Positions 35,701 to 43,999 are shown, counted from the stretch's first letter. The stretch is DNA of 64,000 bases from JABDJX01 sp039942715 (GCA_039942715.1 JBDVBY010000013.1:1-64000), one strand, 5' to 3'. Made by a program: numbers and translations. Notes: a model not told the origin generated them from the letters alone.

Positions 35701-37429
35701 TGCCGGCGCGGACAAGTTCCAGTTTGAGACGCTGATCAACGGCAAGAAAGACATCCTTGCCGAGCACACGATGGACAATCGCATGATCCATTGGCACGGC
35801 GTTGCGGGTGAAAACAAATACATCCACGATCACTGGGTCGACGGTATCGGGATCGACGTTGTTGCGGACTACAACAAGGCAGAAGGCGACACGATTTCGG
35901 TGATTGGTCATACAACGAATGTCGAAGTGGATTACCACACCATTGATACTGACGGTGACGGTGTGGATGACGATGCAGTCTCAGTCATCACAGTCTATTC
36001 CCAGCAGGGCAATGGTGGTGGTGCCCATGACGAAGACTATCTTGGTTACATCGTTGTACACGGGGACCGCGTTGAAGAAGACGACATCGAAACAGACGCT
36101 GGGGCGCACTACGGGATCGTCGATACTATTGATGACATCCAAGAAGCAGTCGCGCCGAACGGTGAGACCAAGTGGATCGAACTAGAAGACGGCACGATGC
36201 ATCTTGGCTACGACACCCGCGATGTCGATGGTGATCCAGTGGGTAATAGCCCTTGGGAGTACTCCTCGAACGGGTGGTACAACAACGGCGACGTTGATCT
36301 GGCAAATGCCATTCCGGATGGTCTTGAAGCTCCGGTTGTTTTGCTGGCCGATCATGGCGGTACGTTTGATGGTGCGACTTCGAAAGAACTCCCACATGAC
36401 GCGGCGCAGGCAGTTAGTGAAGGTACTTGGGCATTTAGCTTCAACGCTGACAATCCGGGCAACGGCGAAAACCAAGCGCTGTTTTCAAAAGACCACTCTG
36501 GTTTCGGCGATGGCGGACATCTGACCGCTTACATCACTGGCAACGGCACACTGAAGGTTCGCTTCCAGAGTGAGGACGAAGAAAAGTACCTCTACGATAA
36601 TGGTACCAAGATTGAGGCGGGCGAAGACTATCACTTTGCATTCACCTTTGATGAAGACGAAATCGGTCTTTATCTGAATGGTGAACTGGTCGACGCTGAT
36701 ACCGGCTTTGATGGCGGTATGAGCGGGAACGAGGAAGACCTTGTTCTCGGAGGATCAACGCGGCGTCGCATTGAAGAAGACGATCGGGTTGAATGGGAAT
36801 TCGACGGAACAATCGACAATGTTCTCTTGTTGGATCGTCCGCTTGAGGAAGTCGAAATCACCTTCTTGTCCGAAGCAGATGGGGACATAGATGGTTTAGC
36901 CGGCCTTTATGATGTCGAGGGTGGCGACGGTACTGTTCCAGATGAAAACGAAGAAGAGCAGGACGATGGGCAAGAGGACGATCCGAACACTGGCGCTGAA
37001 GATGATGAGCCGGACGAAACCGATGGCAACGCTGATGACGGTGAAGACACCGAAAACGGCGACGGTGATGATGGTTCCGATGATGGCGAGGACGGTGATG
37101 ACGAGGCAGAAGAAGTCGATAATGATGGTGACACTGCCGGTGAAGACGACGGTATGGGCGAGAATGACGATGCCGAAGATGAACCAGCAGCACCTGTAGA
37201 AGAAGAGGCGAGCGGTATTGGCGCATTCTTTGCCAAATTGTTCAGTATCCTAACGTCGCTCTTTGGTGGTGGCGGCGATGATGCGCCAGCACCTTCAGAT
37301 GCCGACCTGGAAGAAGCGGGGCAAGAAATTGGCCAATTGCTGAATGATCTGTTGCCAACAATTGCGGCCAACGATGATGAGGCGCCGATGACCGAGGACG
37401 AAGATGAAGACATGCAAATGATGATGTGA
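32732..37429 (+). CDS. giant RTX / LamG calcium-binding surface or secreted protein
   Basis: 1565 very acidic residues, no N-terminal signal peptide. Order: a PA14-like domain (~65-195; FTGYIYIPPGVHEIKVVSDDGFD is split across strands), RTX nonapeptides (~235-296), module A (~297-510, GENNELHDHWVD), ConA/LamG-like domain 1 (~605-855), RTX repeats 2 (~868-945), module A' (~946-1160, GENKYIHDHWVDG), LamG-like domain 2 (~1200-1380), an Asp/Glu/Gly tail (~1395-1490), a hydrophobic patch (~1494-1512) and a Met-rich end (MQMMM). RTX GG-x-G-x-D units bind calcium and usually mark type I secretion, but no secretion genes are nearby. GGAGAG precedes the ATG and a terminator follows. Likely an adhesin or biofilm protein (inference). 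Confidence 0.88.
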   Translation: MNDTTAYFDASAVDTPAGMSAAVAPPGDGVPSEGTGLSAAAYVPGTGIYSIDKAREAAAGAADATFDVAELAFRSNKSDTTVAEFIGAENAATLTGNGDLEMGPSALSFTGYIYIPPGVHEIKVVSDDGFDLNIGGVDFSGFESGRVVEATARVADFGDGGLFELDMLYFDGGGGMALYLEIDGLPVDQSAFYKTTQDFTDPPADVALIPTDEYHPSFVLGEDSHNKTAAAGTEERDVIQGYGQDDTINGLGGDDEIMGGYGDDVINGGDGDDVIDGGFGSDVIDGGAGDDTLISRSDAGEQRIGQLAIDKATRGDPDGEVDDALQKLSVYANQPLVADDVMIGGEGNDTFLISPQINAKLDIIQKHIQSDGTINWAGVAGENNELHDHWVDSFGIDIIADYNADEDQIAVMGHTANVYVEHKDVMGDDALESIITVISNQHGGGGAHDMDLIGQVIVHGDIVEKDDIQTDANVTYGVVENYADVAQALAPAGDEKITVIDGEEVKGYDTRTPSDGSTKATNNGMGTDNTGAITGNPAAAFENANFDESMLAAGSDGEEAYTETRYPFEQLDVEEVAGETITGTNGNDDLAPETPDEPGGLPGALGFWSMGNKSEGSFDDLRGEGGDVKAFTLYENQALLNANATTEGPTDGSTALYFNGEDSFAFLEHDPSMTVTQGTIAMWVRPDDLGEKSMFVTKDRSGPEEGNHFRLGHTDDGGLFLRFADGYKTNHAWETDALLTEGEWTHLAVNFTEDGITVFVDGAPVPDNAWTAVEGGDATPGAQTEAMLLQNEEPWVFGADQYKTELNDTAQEFALDNEDLRNEFEGGIADFGVWGGFSADDVLSADEINELITNGPGTALTNPSGAQAMLAGDDTMDGMGGNDAMDGGAGDDVIDGGAGNDSMQGGYGDDRLMGGIGNDTMDGGRGSDLLEGGDGDDTLISRADTGEQRAGQLVLDDPSRPDDGAIHSEYLKLADWIDQEIVGDDVLVGGAGADKFQFETLINGKKDILAEHTMDNRMIHWHGVAGENKYIHDHWVDGIGIDVVADYNKAEGDTISVIGHTTNVEVDYHTIDTDGDGVDDDAVSVITVYSQQGNGGGAHDEDYLGYIVVHGDRVEEDDIETDAGAHYGIVDTIDDIQEAVAPNGETKWIELEDGTMHLGYDTRDVDGDPVGNSPWEYSSNGWYNNGDVDLANAIPDGLEAPVVLLADHGGTFDGATSKELPHDAAQAVSEGTWAFSFNADNPGNGENQALFSKDHSGFGDGGHLTAYITGNGTLKVRFQSEDEEKYLYDNGTKIEAGEDYHFAFTFDEDEIGLYLNGELVDADTGFDGGMSGNEEDLVLGGSTRRRIEEDDRVEWEFDGTIDNVLLLDRPLEEVEITFLSEADGDIDGLAGLYDVEGGDGTVPDENEEEQDDGQEDDPNTGAEDDEPDETDGNADDGEDTENGDGDDGSDDGEDGDDEAEEVDNDGDTAGEDDGMGENDDAEDEPAAPVEEEASGIGAFFAKLFSILTSLFGGGGDDAPAPSDADLEEAGQEIGQLLNDLLPTIAANDDEAPMTEDEDEDMQMMM
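33434..33631 (+). repeat. RTX nonapeptide array 1
   Basis: About seven consecutive calcium-binding nonapeptides of the GG-x-G-x-D-x-u-x type (for example GGYGDDVIN, GGDGDDVID, GGFGSDVID, GGAGDDTLI), residues ~235-296 of the large protein. These fold as a parallel beta-roll when calcium is bound. Confidence 0.85.
33620..34261 (+). repeat. internal duplicated module A (copy 1) of the RTX gene
   Basis: Residues ~297-510, starting GEQRIGQLAIDKA and including GVAGENNELHDHWVDSFGID and ADYNADEDQIAVMGHTANV. The second copy is at 35567-36211. The two share order, length and many fixed residues, notably HDHW, GHT-x-NV and GGGAHD. Confidence 0.8.
35333..35551 (+). repeat. RTX nonapeptide array 2
   Basis: Residues ~868-940, eight units such as GGAGDDVID, GGAGNDSMQ, GGYGDDRLM, GGIGNDTMD and GGRGSDLLE. 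Same register and function as array 1 and again directly before a module-A copy, so arrays and modules were duplicated together. Confidence 0.85.
35567..36211 (+). repeat. internal duplicated module A' (copy 2) of the RTX gene
   Basis: Residues ~946-1160: GEQRAGQLVLDD at the start, GVAGENKYIHDHWVDGIGID, ADYNKAEGDTISVIGHTTNV, GGGAHDEDYLGYIVVHGDRV and LGYDTRD. Diverged from copy 1 but collinear over ~210 residues, pointing to an old tandem duplication of an RTX + module + LamG unit. Confidence 0.8.
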
Positions 37430-37451
37430 TGTCTTGTCGAGCAAGTTAAGG

Positions 37452-37484
37452 AAAGGTCCGGTGGTTTTCGCCGGGCCTTTTTGC
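37452..37484 (+). terminator. intrinsic terminator of the RTX gene
   Basis: A 10-base-pair stem (AAAGGTCCGG / CCGGGCCTTT, one G-T pair) with a 9-base loop, followed by TT, 23 bases after the stop codon. Good rho-independent form. Confidence 0.8.
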
Positions 37485-37534
37485 TATTGCAGATCGTATT
37501 TTCCGCCAGCTGATGTTGCGTCAAAGGGCATGCC

Positions 37535-38257
37535 CTACTTGAGCATCGGCACAACCTTCGCCTGTGGGTCCGCAGCTTGGCTCACTTTCGATTCCATGGT
37601 CTCTAGGAAGTCCTTCAGAACACCGCAGGACTGTTCAATGATGGTGATCGCGCCATTGCTTTGCGCACTTAAAGCATGCTCATTTTCTTTCAAAGCGTGC
37701 GTTTTTCGCAAAATGCTTGAAACCAATGGCTGCATGTTTGCCAAGCAAAGCTCTGATACGCCATTGGCGATGTTGCCCGCCAGCTCTTGAATTTCAACAT
37801 TCAGATGCGCGCTTGCCTTTTTTGTAGAGGCCAGAATGGCTCCCAACACGCTCTTTTGCATCGAGATCGCATCGAGTTTGTCTTTCCCAAGAAATTCGTC
37901 GCACCCATGCTTCATCGCCTTTACGGCAAGTTCGTAACTCGGATCACCTGCGACCATGATCTGCGCGGCTGAACCATTTTGCTTATGGGCTGCGATAATG
38001 TCGAGCGCGTCTAGTCCATTGCCGCTGGAAAGCCGGTAATCAACTAGAATTGCATCGTAGATCCGCGAATCTAGTTTCTTCTGTAATGCGATAAGATCGG
38101 CGGCTTCGTCGATCTCCGTAGGGAGGGTCATTTTTGACGACAGTCTTTGAACATGTTGGCGGTCAAATTCATCGTCATCCAAAACAAGGATTTTTAACCG
38201 TCGATGCGGCATTGTTCCCGCATCATCAGGTTTGAAAGCTAGATTTGTTTTGGGCAT
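37535..38257 (-). CDS. stand-alone receiver-domain protein
   Basis: 240 residues. Residues ~22-140 are a response-regulator receiver domain: the acidic pair in VLDDDEFDR, the phospho-acceptor in VDYRLSSGNG, and the switch lysine in LGKDKL. The usual Thr/Ser position reads alanine (IMVAGD), an uncommon state that may change signalling. The ~100-residue C-terminal part is predicted helical, without a DNA-binding motif. ATG 38257 has GGAG 8 bases upstream; GTG 38266 is the longer option. No kinase gene is near. It converges on the giant RTX gene and lies 113 bases after mcd. Confidence 0.8.
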   Translation of the reverse strand: MPKTNLAFKPDDAGTMPHRRLKILVLDDDEFDRQHVQRLSSKMTLPTEIDEAADLIALQKKLDSRIYDAILVDYRLSSGNGLDALDIIAAHKQNGSAAQIMVAGDPSYELAVKAMKHGCDEFLGKDKLDAISMQKSVLGAILASTKKASAHLNVEIQELAGNIANGVSELCLANMQPLVSSILRKTHALKENEHALSAQSNGAITIIEQSCGVLKDFLETMESKVSQAADPQAKVVPMLK

Positions 38258-38370
38258 GAAGGACACTCCTGAGCAATCACCTCTCAGGTGTTTTCTATCG
38301 CCAATGACTTACAAAGTCGTAAATCGCGTGCCTTTAGTTGCGAGAAATATATGACATTTAAATCAGAGAG

Positions 38371-40029
38371 TTAGGCAAGAAGTCTGCGCGCAATGACCTG
38401 CGCCTGAATCTCGGCGGCACCTTCAAATATGTTTAGAATTCGTGCATCGCATAAAATGCGGCTGATCGAGTATTCCAACGCAAAACCGTTCCCGCCGTGA
38501 ATTTGAAGCCCGTTGTCGGCTGCAGACCAGGCTACGCGCGCACCCAAAAGCTTGGCCATGCCAGCCTCTAGATCGCATCGGCGCTCGTCGTCTTTTTCGC
38601 GTGCGGAGAAATAGGTCAACTGTCGTGCGATCATCAACTCAACTGCCATCATCGCCAGTTTCGAGGCGACACGAGGGAAGGCGATCAACGGTTTTCCAAA
38701 TTGTTTGCGATCCTCGGCATACGCCATTGAGACGTCCAAAGCAGACTGCGCAACGCCTATCGCTCGGGCTGCGGTTTGAATGCGCGCACTCTCAAACGTC
38801 TGCATCAACTGCTTGAACCCTTGGCCTTCTTTGCCACCCAAAAGGTTACCGCCTGCGACTTTGAAGTCATCGAAATTGACGGTGTATTCTTTCATCCCGC
38901 GATAGCCCAATACCTCAATCTCGCCACCAGACAACCCGGCATCGACGAAGGGCGTTTCGTCCGTACCCGGCGTCTTTTCGGCCAAAAACATCGACAGGCC
39001 GCGATAGTCATCTGTATCTGGCACAGTGCGCGCCAAAACAGTCATCACATGCGTGCGTGCGGCGTGGGTGATCCAGGTTTTGTTTCCATTGATCGTCCAA
39101 TCGTCGCCGTCCTTGGTACCTTTGGTGCGCAATGCGCCAAGGTCAGAGCCGGTGTTGGGCTCGGTAAATACAGCCGTTGGCAAAATCTCTCCAGAGGCAA
39201 GGCCGGGCAACCACTTCGCCTTTTGTTCTTCGGTGCCACCACACAGGATCAATTCAGCGGCAATCTCACTGCGCGTGCCCAATGAGCCGACGCCGATATA
39301 CCCTCGGCTAAGTTCTTCTGACACGACACACATTGAGCCTTTGGAAAGACCAAAACCGCCGTATTCCTCCGGAATAGTCAAACCAAAGACGCCCATTTCG
39401 GCCATCTCGTTGATGATCTCCATCGGTATCAATTCGTCTTTGAGATGCCACTCATGTGCATCTGGCTCGACGCGTTCTTTGGCAAAGCGGCGGAACTGCT
39501 CGCGGATCATCTCTAGCTCATCATCAAGACCTGTGGCGCCAACGGTAATGTCGGCGGTGCGCTCGCGCATCAGTTCAACCAACGCAATACGCGCCGCTTG
39601 CGTATTGCCGTGCTGCGTTAGCGCCATCACTTCAGAGGCCATCATGGCGCGCTGATCGTCCTGTGTAAGACCCATATCCTGTGGGCGCAGAATTTCGGTC
39701 TGGCTCATTGGGACGCCGCCGTACATCTGCCAAAGGTATTCCCCAAAGGCGATCTGCAGGATCAGTTGTTCGACCTCCCCGAACTTGCCGTCAGTCTCAA
39801 GCCGTTCGGCCCAACCCTGCATTTGACGCAGCGCTTCGACGTATGTCGCCAGCCAAGCCAATCCATGGGCAGCACCTTGATTCTCCTCAATCAAAGCGGC
39901 CGAGACTTTGCCGTTCTCACTGACAGTGTCACCAACCACGCTTCGCGCGCGCTCCAAAAGCGCCTCTGCGGGACCAACAGCAGCACGTGTCTTTGCCAAA
40001 AGGTCTGGCAAAATTGGTGTTTCGGTCAT
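38371..40029 (-). CDS. mcd: acyl-CoA dehydrogenase, probable (2S)-methylsuccinyl-CoA dehydrogenase
   Basis: 552 residues. The ~165 N-terminal residues precede a complete acyl-CoA dehydrogenase core, an arrangement that marks Mcd of the ethylmalonyl-CoA pathway for C2 assimilation. Core features: TEPNTGSDLGALRTK (FAD/substrate loop), GNKTWITHAA, the catalytic-base glutamate in NIFEGAAEIQ, and QIHGGNGFALEY. It oxidises methylsuccinyl-CoA to mesaconyl-CoA with electrons passed to ETF. ATG 40029 is chosen (MTETPILPDLLA); ATG 40053 gives 8 more residues. The other pathway genes are not in this window. Divergent from the TauE/SafE gene. Confidence 0.87.
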   Translation of the reverse strand: MTETPILPDLLAKTRAAVGPAEALLERARSVVGDTVSENGKVSAALIEENQGAAHGLAWLATYVEALRQMQGWAERLETDGKFGEVEQLILQIAFGEYLWQMYGGVPMSQTEILRPQDMGLTQDDQRAMMASEVMALTQHGNTQAARIALVELMRERTADITVGATGLDDELEMIREQFRRFAKERVEPDAHEWHLKDELIPMEIINEMAEMGVFGLTIPEEYGGFGLSKGSMCVVSEELSRGYIGVGSLGTRSEIAAELILCGGTEEQKAKWLPGLASGEILPTAVFTEPNTGSDLGALRTKGTKDGDDWTINGNKTWITHAARTHVMTVLARTVPDTDDYRGLSMFLAEKTPGTDETPFVDAGLSGGEIEVLGYRGMKEYTVNFDDFKVAGGNLLGGKEGQGFKQLMQTFESARIQTAARAIGVAQSALDVSMAYAEDRKQFGKPLIAFPRVASKLAMMAVELMIARQLTYFSAREKDDERRCDLEAGMAKLLGARVAWSAADNGLQIHGGNGFALEYSISRILCDARILNIFEGAAEIQAQVIARRLLA

Positions 40030-40203
40030 TGTAACGGTTCCATCATGCGGCATGGATCAACTCTCACTTTTCTGCACCTGCGAAGGGATAAGCGCAATGA
40101 ATTTGCTGCGCAAGAACATTTCGCAAAAGGCTGTTAAATAGTACGAAAATGTCGCAAGCGTTTCCGGGTTACGCCCAGTGGCAGAGTGAAATATGGCAAA
40201 GAG

Positions 40204-40977
40204 ATGGACATTTCCGCTTTTGAAAACTTCGGCATTATCGCGATTCTGGGCTTTGGGCTTGTCGGATTTGTTGCTGGGTTCGTCAAAGGCACCACGGGAT
40301 TCGCTATGCCTATGGTTATGATTTCGGGACTGGCCTCAGTTTTGTCCCCCGAATTGGCCTTGGCGGCGCTGATCATGCCCACACTGGTCTCAAACGTTTG
40401 GCAGTCGTTCCGCCAAGGCTTGGTCGCAGCACTTGGTTCGGCGCGCAAACACATCATTTTCCTTATGATGCTGTTGCCCGGCATCGCTGTTGGGGCGCAA
40501 TTCGTGCGCGCTTTACCCCCACAACTGATGTTTTTAGTAATCGGAACTTTGGTGACTTCCTTTGCGTGTATTCAGCTGTTGGGTTGGCAGCCTAAGCTAC
40601 AGAATGCGGGCAAACGCTTGGCGTCAGTAGGGATAGGAGCATTTGCAGGCATTTTGGGCGGTCTGTCAGGCATGTGGGGGCCGCCGACGGTCATGTATTT
40701 GACCACGCTGGAAACCCCGAAACACGAGCAAATGCGCGTCCAAGGTGTGGTTTATGGGCTTGGCTCGGTTGTTCTGGCTTTGGCGCATGTAAAATCAGGT
40801 GTGCTGGTTGGCGATGGGCTGCGGTTGTCCATTGCGATGGTGCCGCCTGCGTTGATCGGGCTCTGGGTCGGTTTTATGGTTCTGGACCGCGTAGATCAGC
40901 AGATTTTCAAGCGCATGACGTTGTGTGTTTTGATTGTTGCGGGCCTCAACCTCATTCGCCGCGGTGTGTTTGGATAA
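40204..40977 (+). CDS. TauE/SafE-family membrane transporter
   Basis: 257 residues and about eight hydrophobic segments. The GLVGFVAGFVKGTTGFAMP start and the second repeat GIGAFAGILGGLSGMWGPP show the paired GG-x-x-G motifs of the TauE/SafE sulfite/sulfonate exporter family. Substrate unknown: family members export sulfite, sulfoacetate or similar organic anions. ATG 40204 is chosen (AAAGAG upstream); GTG 40186 is the longer option. Divergent from mcd; followed after 71 bases by the FAD oxidoreductase gene. Confidence 0.87.
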   Translation: MDISAFENFGIIAILGFGLVGFVAGFVKGTTGFAMPMVMISGLASVLSPELALAALIMPTLVSNVWQSFRQGLVAALGSARKHIIFLMMLLPGIAVGAQFVRALPPQLMFLVIGTLVTSFACIQLLGWQPKLQNAGKRLASVGIGAFAGILGGLSGMWGPPTVMYLTTLETPKHEQMRVQGVVYGLGSVVLALAHVKSGVLVGDGLRLSIAMVPPALIGLWVGFMVLDRVDQQIFKRMTLCVLIVAGLNLIRRGVFG

Positions 40978-41048
40978 TCACAAAGCTTGCTCCAAACCGA
41001 ATTTCATGAGAACGCGGAAAGACGCTTTGGTCTTAAGGAGGCGCGCTT

Positions 41049-42266
41049 TTGGCAAGTTTAGACACTGTTCCCATTCAAAAACACTATGACGTTGTTATTG
41101 TTGGCGGCGCGATCATGGGCTCGGCCGCCGCATGGTTCTTGACCGACAATGCGGACTTCGATGGTTCCGTTTTGGTTATCGAGCGGGACCTGACCTACGA
41201 GCTTTGCTCAACAGCTCACACGAATTCTTGCATGCGCCAGCAGTATTCCGAGATACTGAACGTCCGCATCAGCCAGTTTGCCGCTGATTTCGTCAAGAAT
41301 CTACGCGACTACATGGGCGGCGATGAGCGGGTGCCTGAGCTTTCGATTCAGAATTTCGGCTACTTGTACCTCGCCGATACAAATGAGTTTGCAGATACAC
41401 TTCGTGAGAACATCAAAGTTCAGCGCGAGGCGGGTGCAGGAACTGTTTTGATGTCGCCTGATGAGATCAAAGCGAAGTACCCGTTCTACAATGTCGATGA
41501 CGTCTTGTTGGGATCAATCAATACGGTCGACGAAGGTTATTGGGACGGGGCGGCTGTGTTTGACTGCTGGCGTCGCCAAGCGCGCGAACGCGGCGTCGAA
41601 TACATCGAAAACGAAGTCGTCGCTTTGACTAAGAACGCAAACGGCACGCGGGTCGAGACGGTGACACTGCAATCAGGTGACATGATCTCTTGCGGGCAGA
41701 TTATCAACGCATCGGGTCCGCGCGCCGCGCGCACGGCTGCGATGGCAGGCATCGAAGTACCTGTCGAGCCGCGCAAACGGTTCACGTGGATTTTTTCCGC
41801 TGAAACCCCGCTCGACATGGACCTGCCTTTGACGATCGATCCGTCAGGCATCCACATGCGGGAAAACGGTGGTGGGACCTATCTGGCTGGCGGGCATCCT
41901 GACATTGACCCAGCCGTGGCGTTCGACGACTTCACCATGGATTTTACGTTTTGGGAGCAGCATGCATGGCCAATAATCGCAACCCGTGTCCCTCAGTTTG
42001 AGGCGATCAAGGTCACCCATGAATGGGCAGGGCACTATGCTTACAATGCGTTTGATCAAAACGCGATCCTGGGGCCGCATACCAAAGTGGAGAACTTTAT
42101 CTTCATAAACGGGTTTTCCGGTCATGGCCTTCAGCAATCCCCGGCGATGGGGCGTGCGACGGCCGAATGGGTGACCTATGGCGAATTTCGCGCCCTTGAC
42201 CTGTCGCCGTTTAAGTACGAACGGATCGTTGAAGACCGCTTGATCGTCGAAAAGGCGGTCATCTGA
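41049..42266 (+). CDS. FAD-dependent oxidoreductase (DAO family)
   Basis: 405 residues. N-terminal FAD-binding Rossmann fold VVIVGGAIMGSAAAWFL and the family's C-terminal HEWAGHYAYNAFDQNAILG and FINGFSGHGLQQSPAMGR. Relatives oxidise amino acids, sarcosine or glycine-like amines to imino acids with release of hydrogen peroxide or transfer to a quinone. Substrate not predictable. The start is a TTG at 41049 with a perfect AAGGAGG 7-8 bases before it; no ATG lies close by, so the rare start is supported. The uronate-dehydrogenase-like gene begins 26 bases after its stop, so both are probably one operon. Confidence 0.87.
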   Translation: MASLDTVPIQKHYDVVIVGGAIMGSAAAWFLTDNADFDGSVLVIERDLTYELCSTAHTNSCMRQQYSEILNVRISQFAADFVKNLRDYMGGDERVPELSIQNFGYLYLADTNEFADTLRENIKVQREAGAGTVLMSPDEIKAKYPFYNVDDVLLGSINTVDEGYWDGAAVFDCWRRQARERGVEYIENEVVALTKNANGTRVETVTLQSGDMISCGQIINASGPRAARTAAMAGIEVPVEPRKRFTWIFSAETPLDMDLPLTIDPSGIHMRENGGGTYLAGGHPDIDPAVAFDDFTMDFTFWEQHAWPIIATRVPQFEAIKVTHEWAGHYAYNAFDQNAILGPHTKVENFIFINGFSGHGLQQSPAMGRATAEWVTYGEFRALDLSPFKYERIVEDRLIVEKAVI

Positions 42267-42291
42267 TGCTTTTTTCCAAAGGTGAACTGAC

Positions 42292-43122
42292 ATGAAGAAA
42301 CTTGTTTTAACAGGGGCCGCCGGGCGCCTTGGCTCGTATTTGCGCGGGCCATTATCCAAGATGTGCGATCAGCTTGTTACCACGGACTTGGCCGATACCG
42401 TCCCCGACCTGCTGCCCAATGAGACATATGTGAAGGCCGATCTTGCTGATCTTGACGCCATGGTCGCACTGTTGGAAGGCGCGGATATGGTGGTCCACTT
42501 CGGAGCTATCGCTGACGAAGCACCATTTGACGCAATTCTAAAGTCCAACATGATCGGCGCCTATAACATCTGGGAGGCGGCACACCGCAACAAGCTGCGC
42601 CGCGTTGTTTATGCCAGTTCGATCCACGCTGTCGGGATGCATATGAAGACTGACTTCATTGGTATTGATGCACCACATCGCCCTGACACGTTCTACGGGC
42701 TTGCCAAGTGCTTCGCGGAGGACCTTGGCCGCATGTATTGGGACAAGCGCGGGATTGAGACAGTTTGTATGCGCATTCTCAGCTGCGCCAATGTTACTAA
42801 CCCGCGGGCCGTGGGCAGTTGGCTAAGCTATGACGATTTGATCCATCTGGTCGAACGCGCCGTTGATACGCCTATAACTGGGTTTTCGATTGTGTACGGT
42901 GTGTCCAATAACGACCGCGCAACGGTTGATAATACCGGTGCATCGCATCTTGGGTACCTGCCCAAAGACAATGCCGAGCAGTATGCCGCGAAGATCTTTG
43001 CGGACGCTGGCCCATTAGATCCGCACGATCCAGCGAACACGATGCAAGGTGGTCCTTTCGCTTCGGTCGAGCTGGGCAATAGTGGTGTTGCTTTCCTGAA
43101 CCTGGGCGACGACGACGCCTAG
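42292..43122 (+). CDS. NAD-dependent epimerase/dehydratase, probable uronate dehydrogenase
   Basis: 276 residues of the extended short-chain dehydrogenase type: GAAGRLGSYL nucleotide loop (~8), VHFGAIAD, SSIHAVG (Ser) and the Y-x-x-x-K pair in YGLAKCFAE. The C-terminal half (RILSCANVTNPR, SWLSYDD, GVSNNDRATVDN, LGYLPKDNAE) closely matches the pattern of bacterial uronate dehydrogenases, which oxidise galacturonate and glucuronate to lactones. That is a fairly specific resemblance, but the substrate needs testing. Operon with the FAD oxidoreductase; a sugar-acid dehydratase lies 10 kb upstream. Confidence 0.8.
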   Translation: MKKLVLTGAAGRLGSYLRGPLSKMCDQLVTTDLADTVPDLLPNETYVKADLADLDAMVALLEGADMVVHFGAIADEAPFDAILKSNMIGAYNIWEAAHRNKLRRVVYASSIHAVGMHMKTDFIGIDAPHRPDTFYGLAKCFAEDLGRMYWDKRGIETVCMRILSCANVTNPRAVGSWLSYDDLIHLVERAVDTPITGFSIVYGVSNNDRATVDNTGASHLGYLPKDNAEQYAAKIFADAGPLDPHDPANTMQGGPFASVELGNSGVAFLNLGDDDA

Positions 43123-43123
43123 T

Positions 43124-43996
43124 CTAGCGCAGGTAGCCGATTGCATAGGTAGGCGTTATCATCTGGTCTGAAACGAAGGCATCCAATGCGTCTTGCTGAG
43201 GTTGCTTGTCTGTCTTGGTTTCAGCCCTTGCAAGGCCTCCGGTGACGAACAGGCTATCTAGGTCTTCACCTAAAGCGCCTTTGATATCGGTGCCGATCCC
43301 GTCGCCGATGCAAAGAATACGGCTGTCGGGAGTCGTGCCGCCAAGTTCTTCCAAGCGGCGGCGGGCGAGATCATAAACTGGCGGATGCGGCTTGCCAAAA
43401 TACAGGCTCTCGCCACCCATTTCGGTATAAAGCGCCGCTAAAGCACCAGCGCACCATTCTCGTACGTCACCGCGATCAACAACGATATCGGGGTTGGCGC
43501 AAAGCAGTTTCAGGCCCTTTTGTTTGGCATAAAGAAACTCGGGCCGATTTACGTCCGGATCTGCTATTGGATCAAACGGGCCAAGGCAGGCGATACCCGT
43601 TGCTTCTTCCAAAGGCACCTGTGTGATCGACACGGGGTTCTGCACGACCTTGATGGGATCAAAGAAGCCCATGTCGGTGTTGAAGCCCATGAACCAAACT
43701 TTTTCTCCAATCGCACCGCGAAACATTGCAGAGCGTGCGCTATCACCAGACGTGGCGATGGTGTCCCAACAATCGTCGGGCACATTGAACTGTACCAGCT
43801 GCTTGGCCACTTCAACGCGAGACCGCGGCGCATTCGTCAAAAGCACCACCTTTTTGCCTTTGGCCCGAAACGCCCTCAGGGCTTCCACGGCTTCCGGTAT
43901 AGCTGTCACCCCATCGTGTAAGCAGCCCCAAAGATCGCAGAATACAGCGTCGTAACGGTCAGAGATTTGAGCAAGGCTTTCGACGATCTGAACCAT
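43124..43996 (-). CDS. HAD-superfamily hydrolase, class IIA
   Basis: 290 residues. Motif I reads FCDLWGCLHDG, the D-x-WG-x-x-HDG variant of the NagD-like class IIA HAD phosphatases of alphaproteobacteria; LLTNAPRS is motif II, GKPHPPVY motif III and IGDGIGTDIKGA motif IV. Presumably dephosphorylates a small metabolite; the substrate is unknown. Its ATG lies 3 bases after the ppaC stop on the same strand, so the two form an operon. Convergent with the uronate-dehydrogenase gene. Confidence 0.85.
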   Translation of the reverse strand: MVQIVESLAQISDRYDAVFCDLWGCLHDGVTAIPEAVEALRAFRAKGKKVVLLTNAPRSRVEVAKQLVQFNVPDDCWDTIATSGDSARSAMFRGAIGEKVWFMGFNTDMGFFDPIKVVQNPVSITQVPLEEATGIACLGPFDPIADPDVNRPEFLYAKQKGLKLLCANPDIVVDRGDVREWCAGALAALYTEMGGESLYFGKPHPPVYDLARRRLEELGGTTPDSRILCIGDGIGTDIKGALGEDLDSLFVTGGLARAETKTDKQPQQDALDAFVSDQMITPTYAIGYLR

Positions 43997-43999
43997 GAT

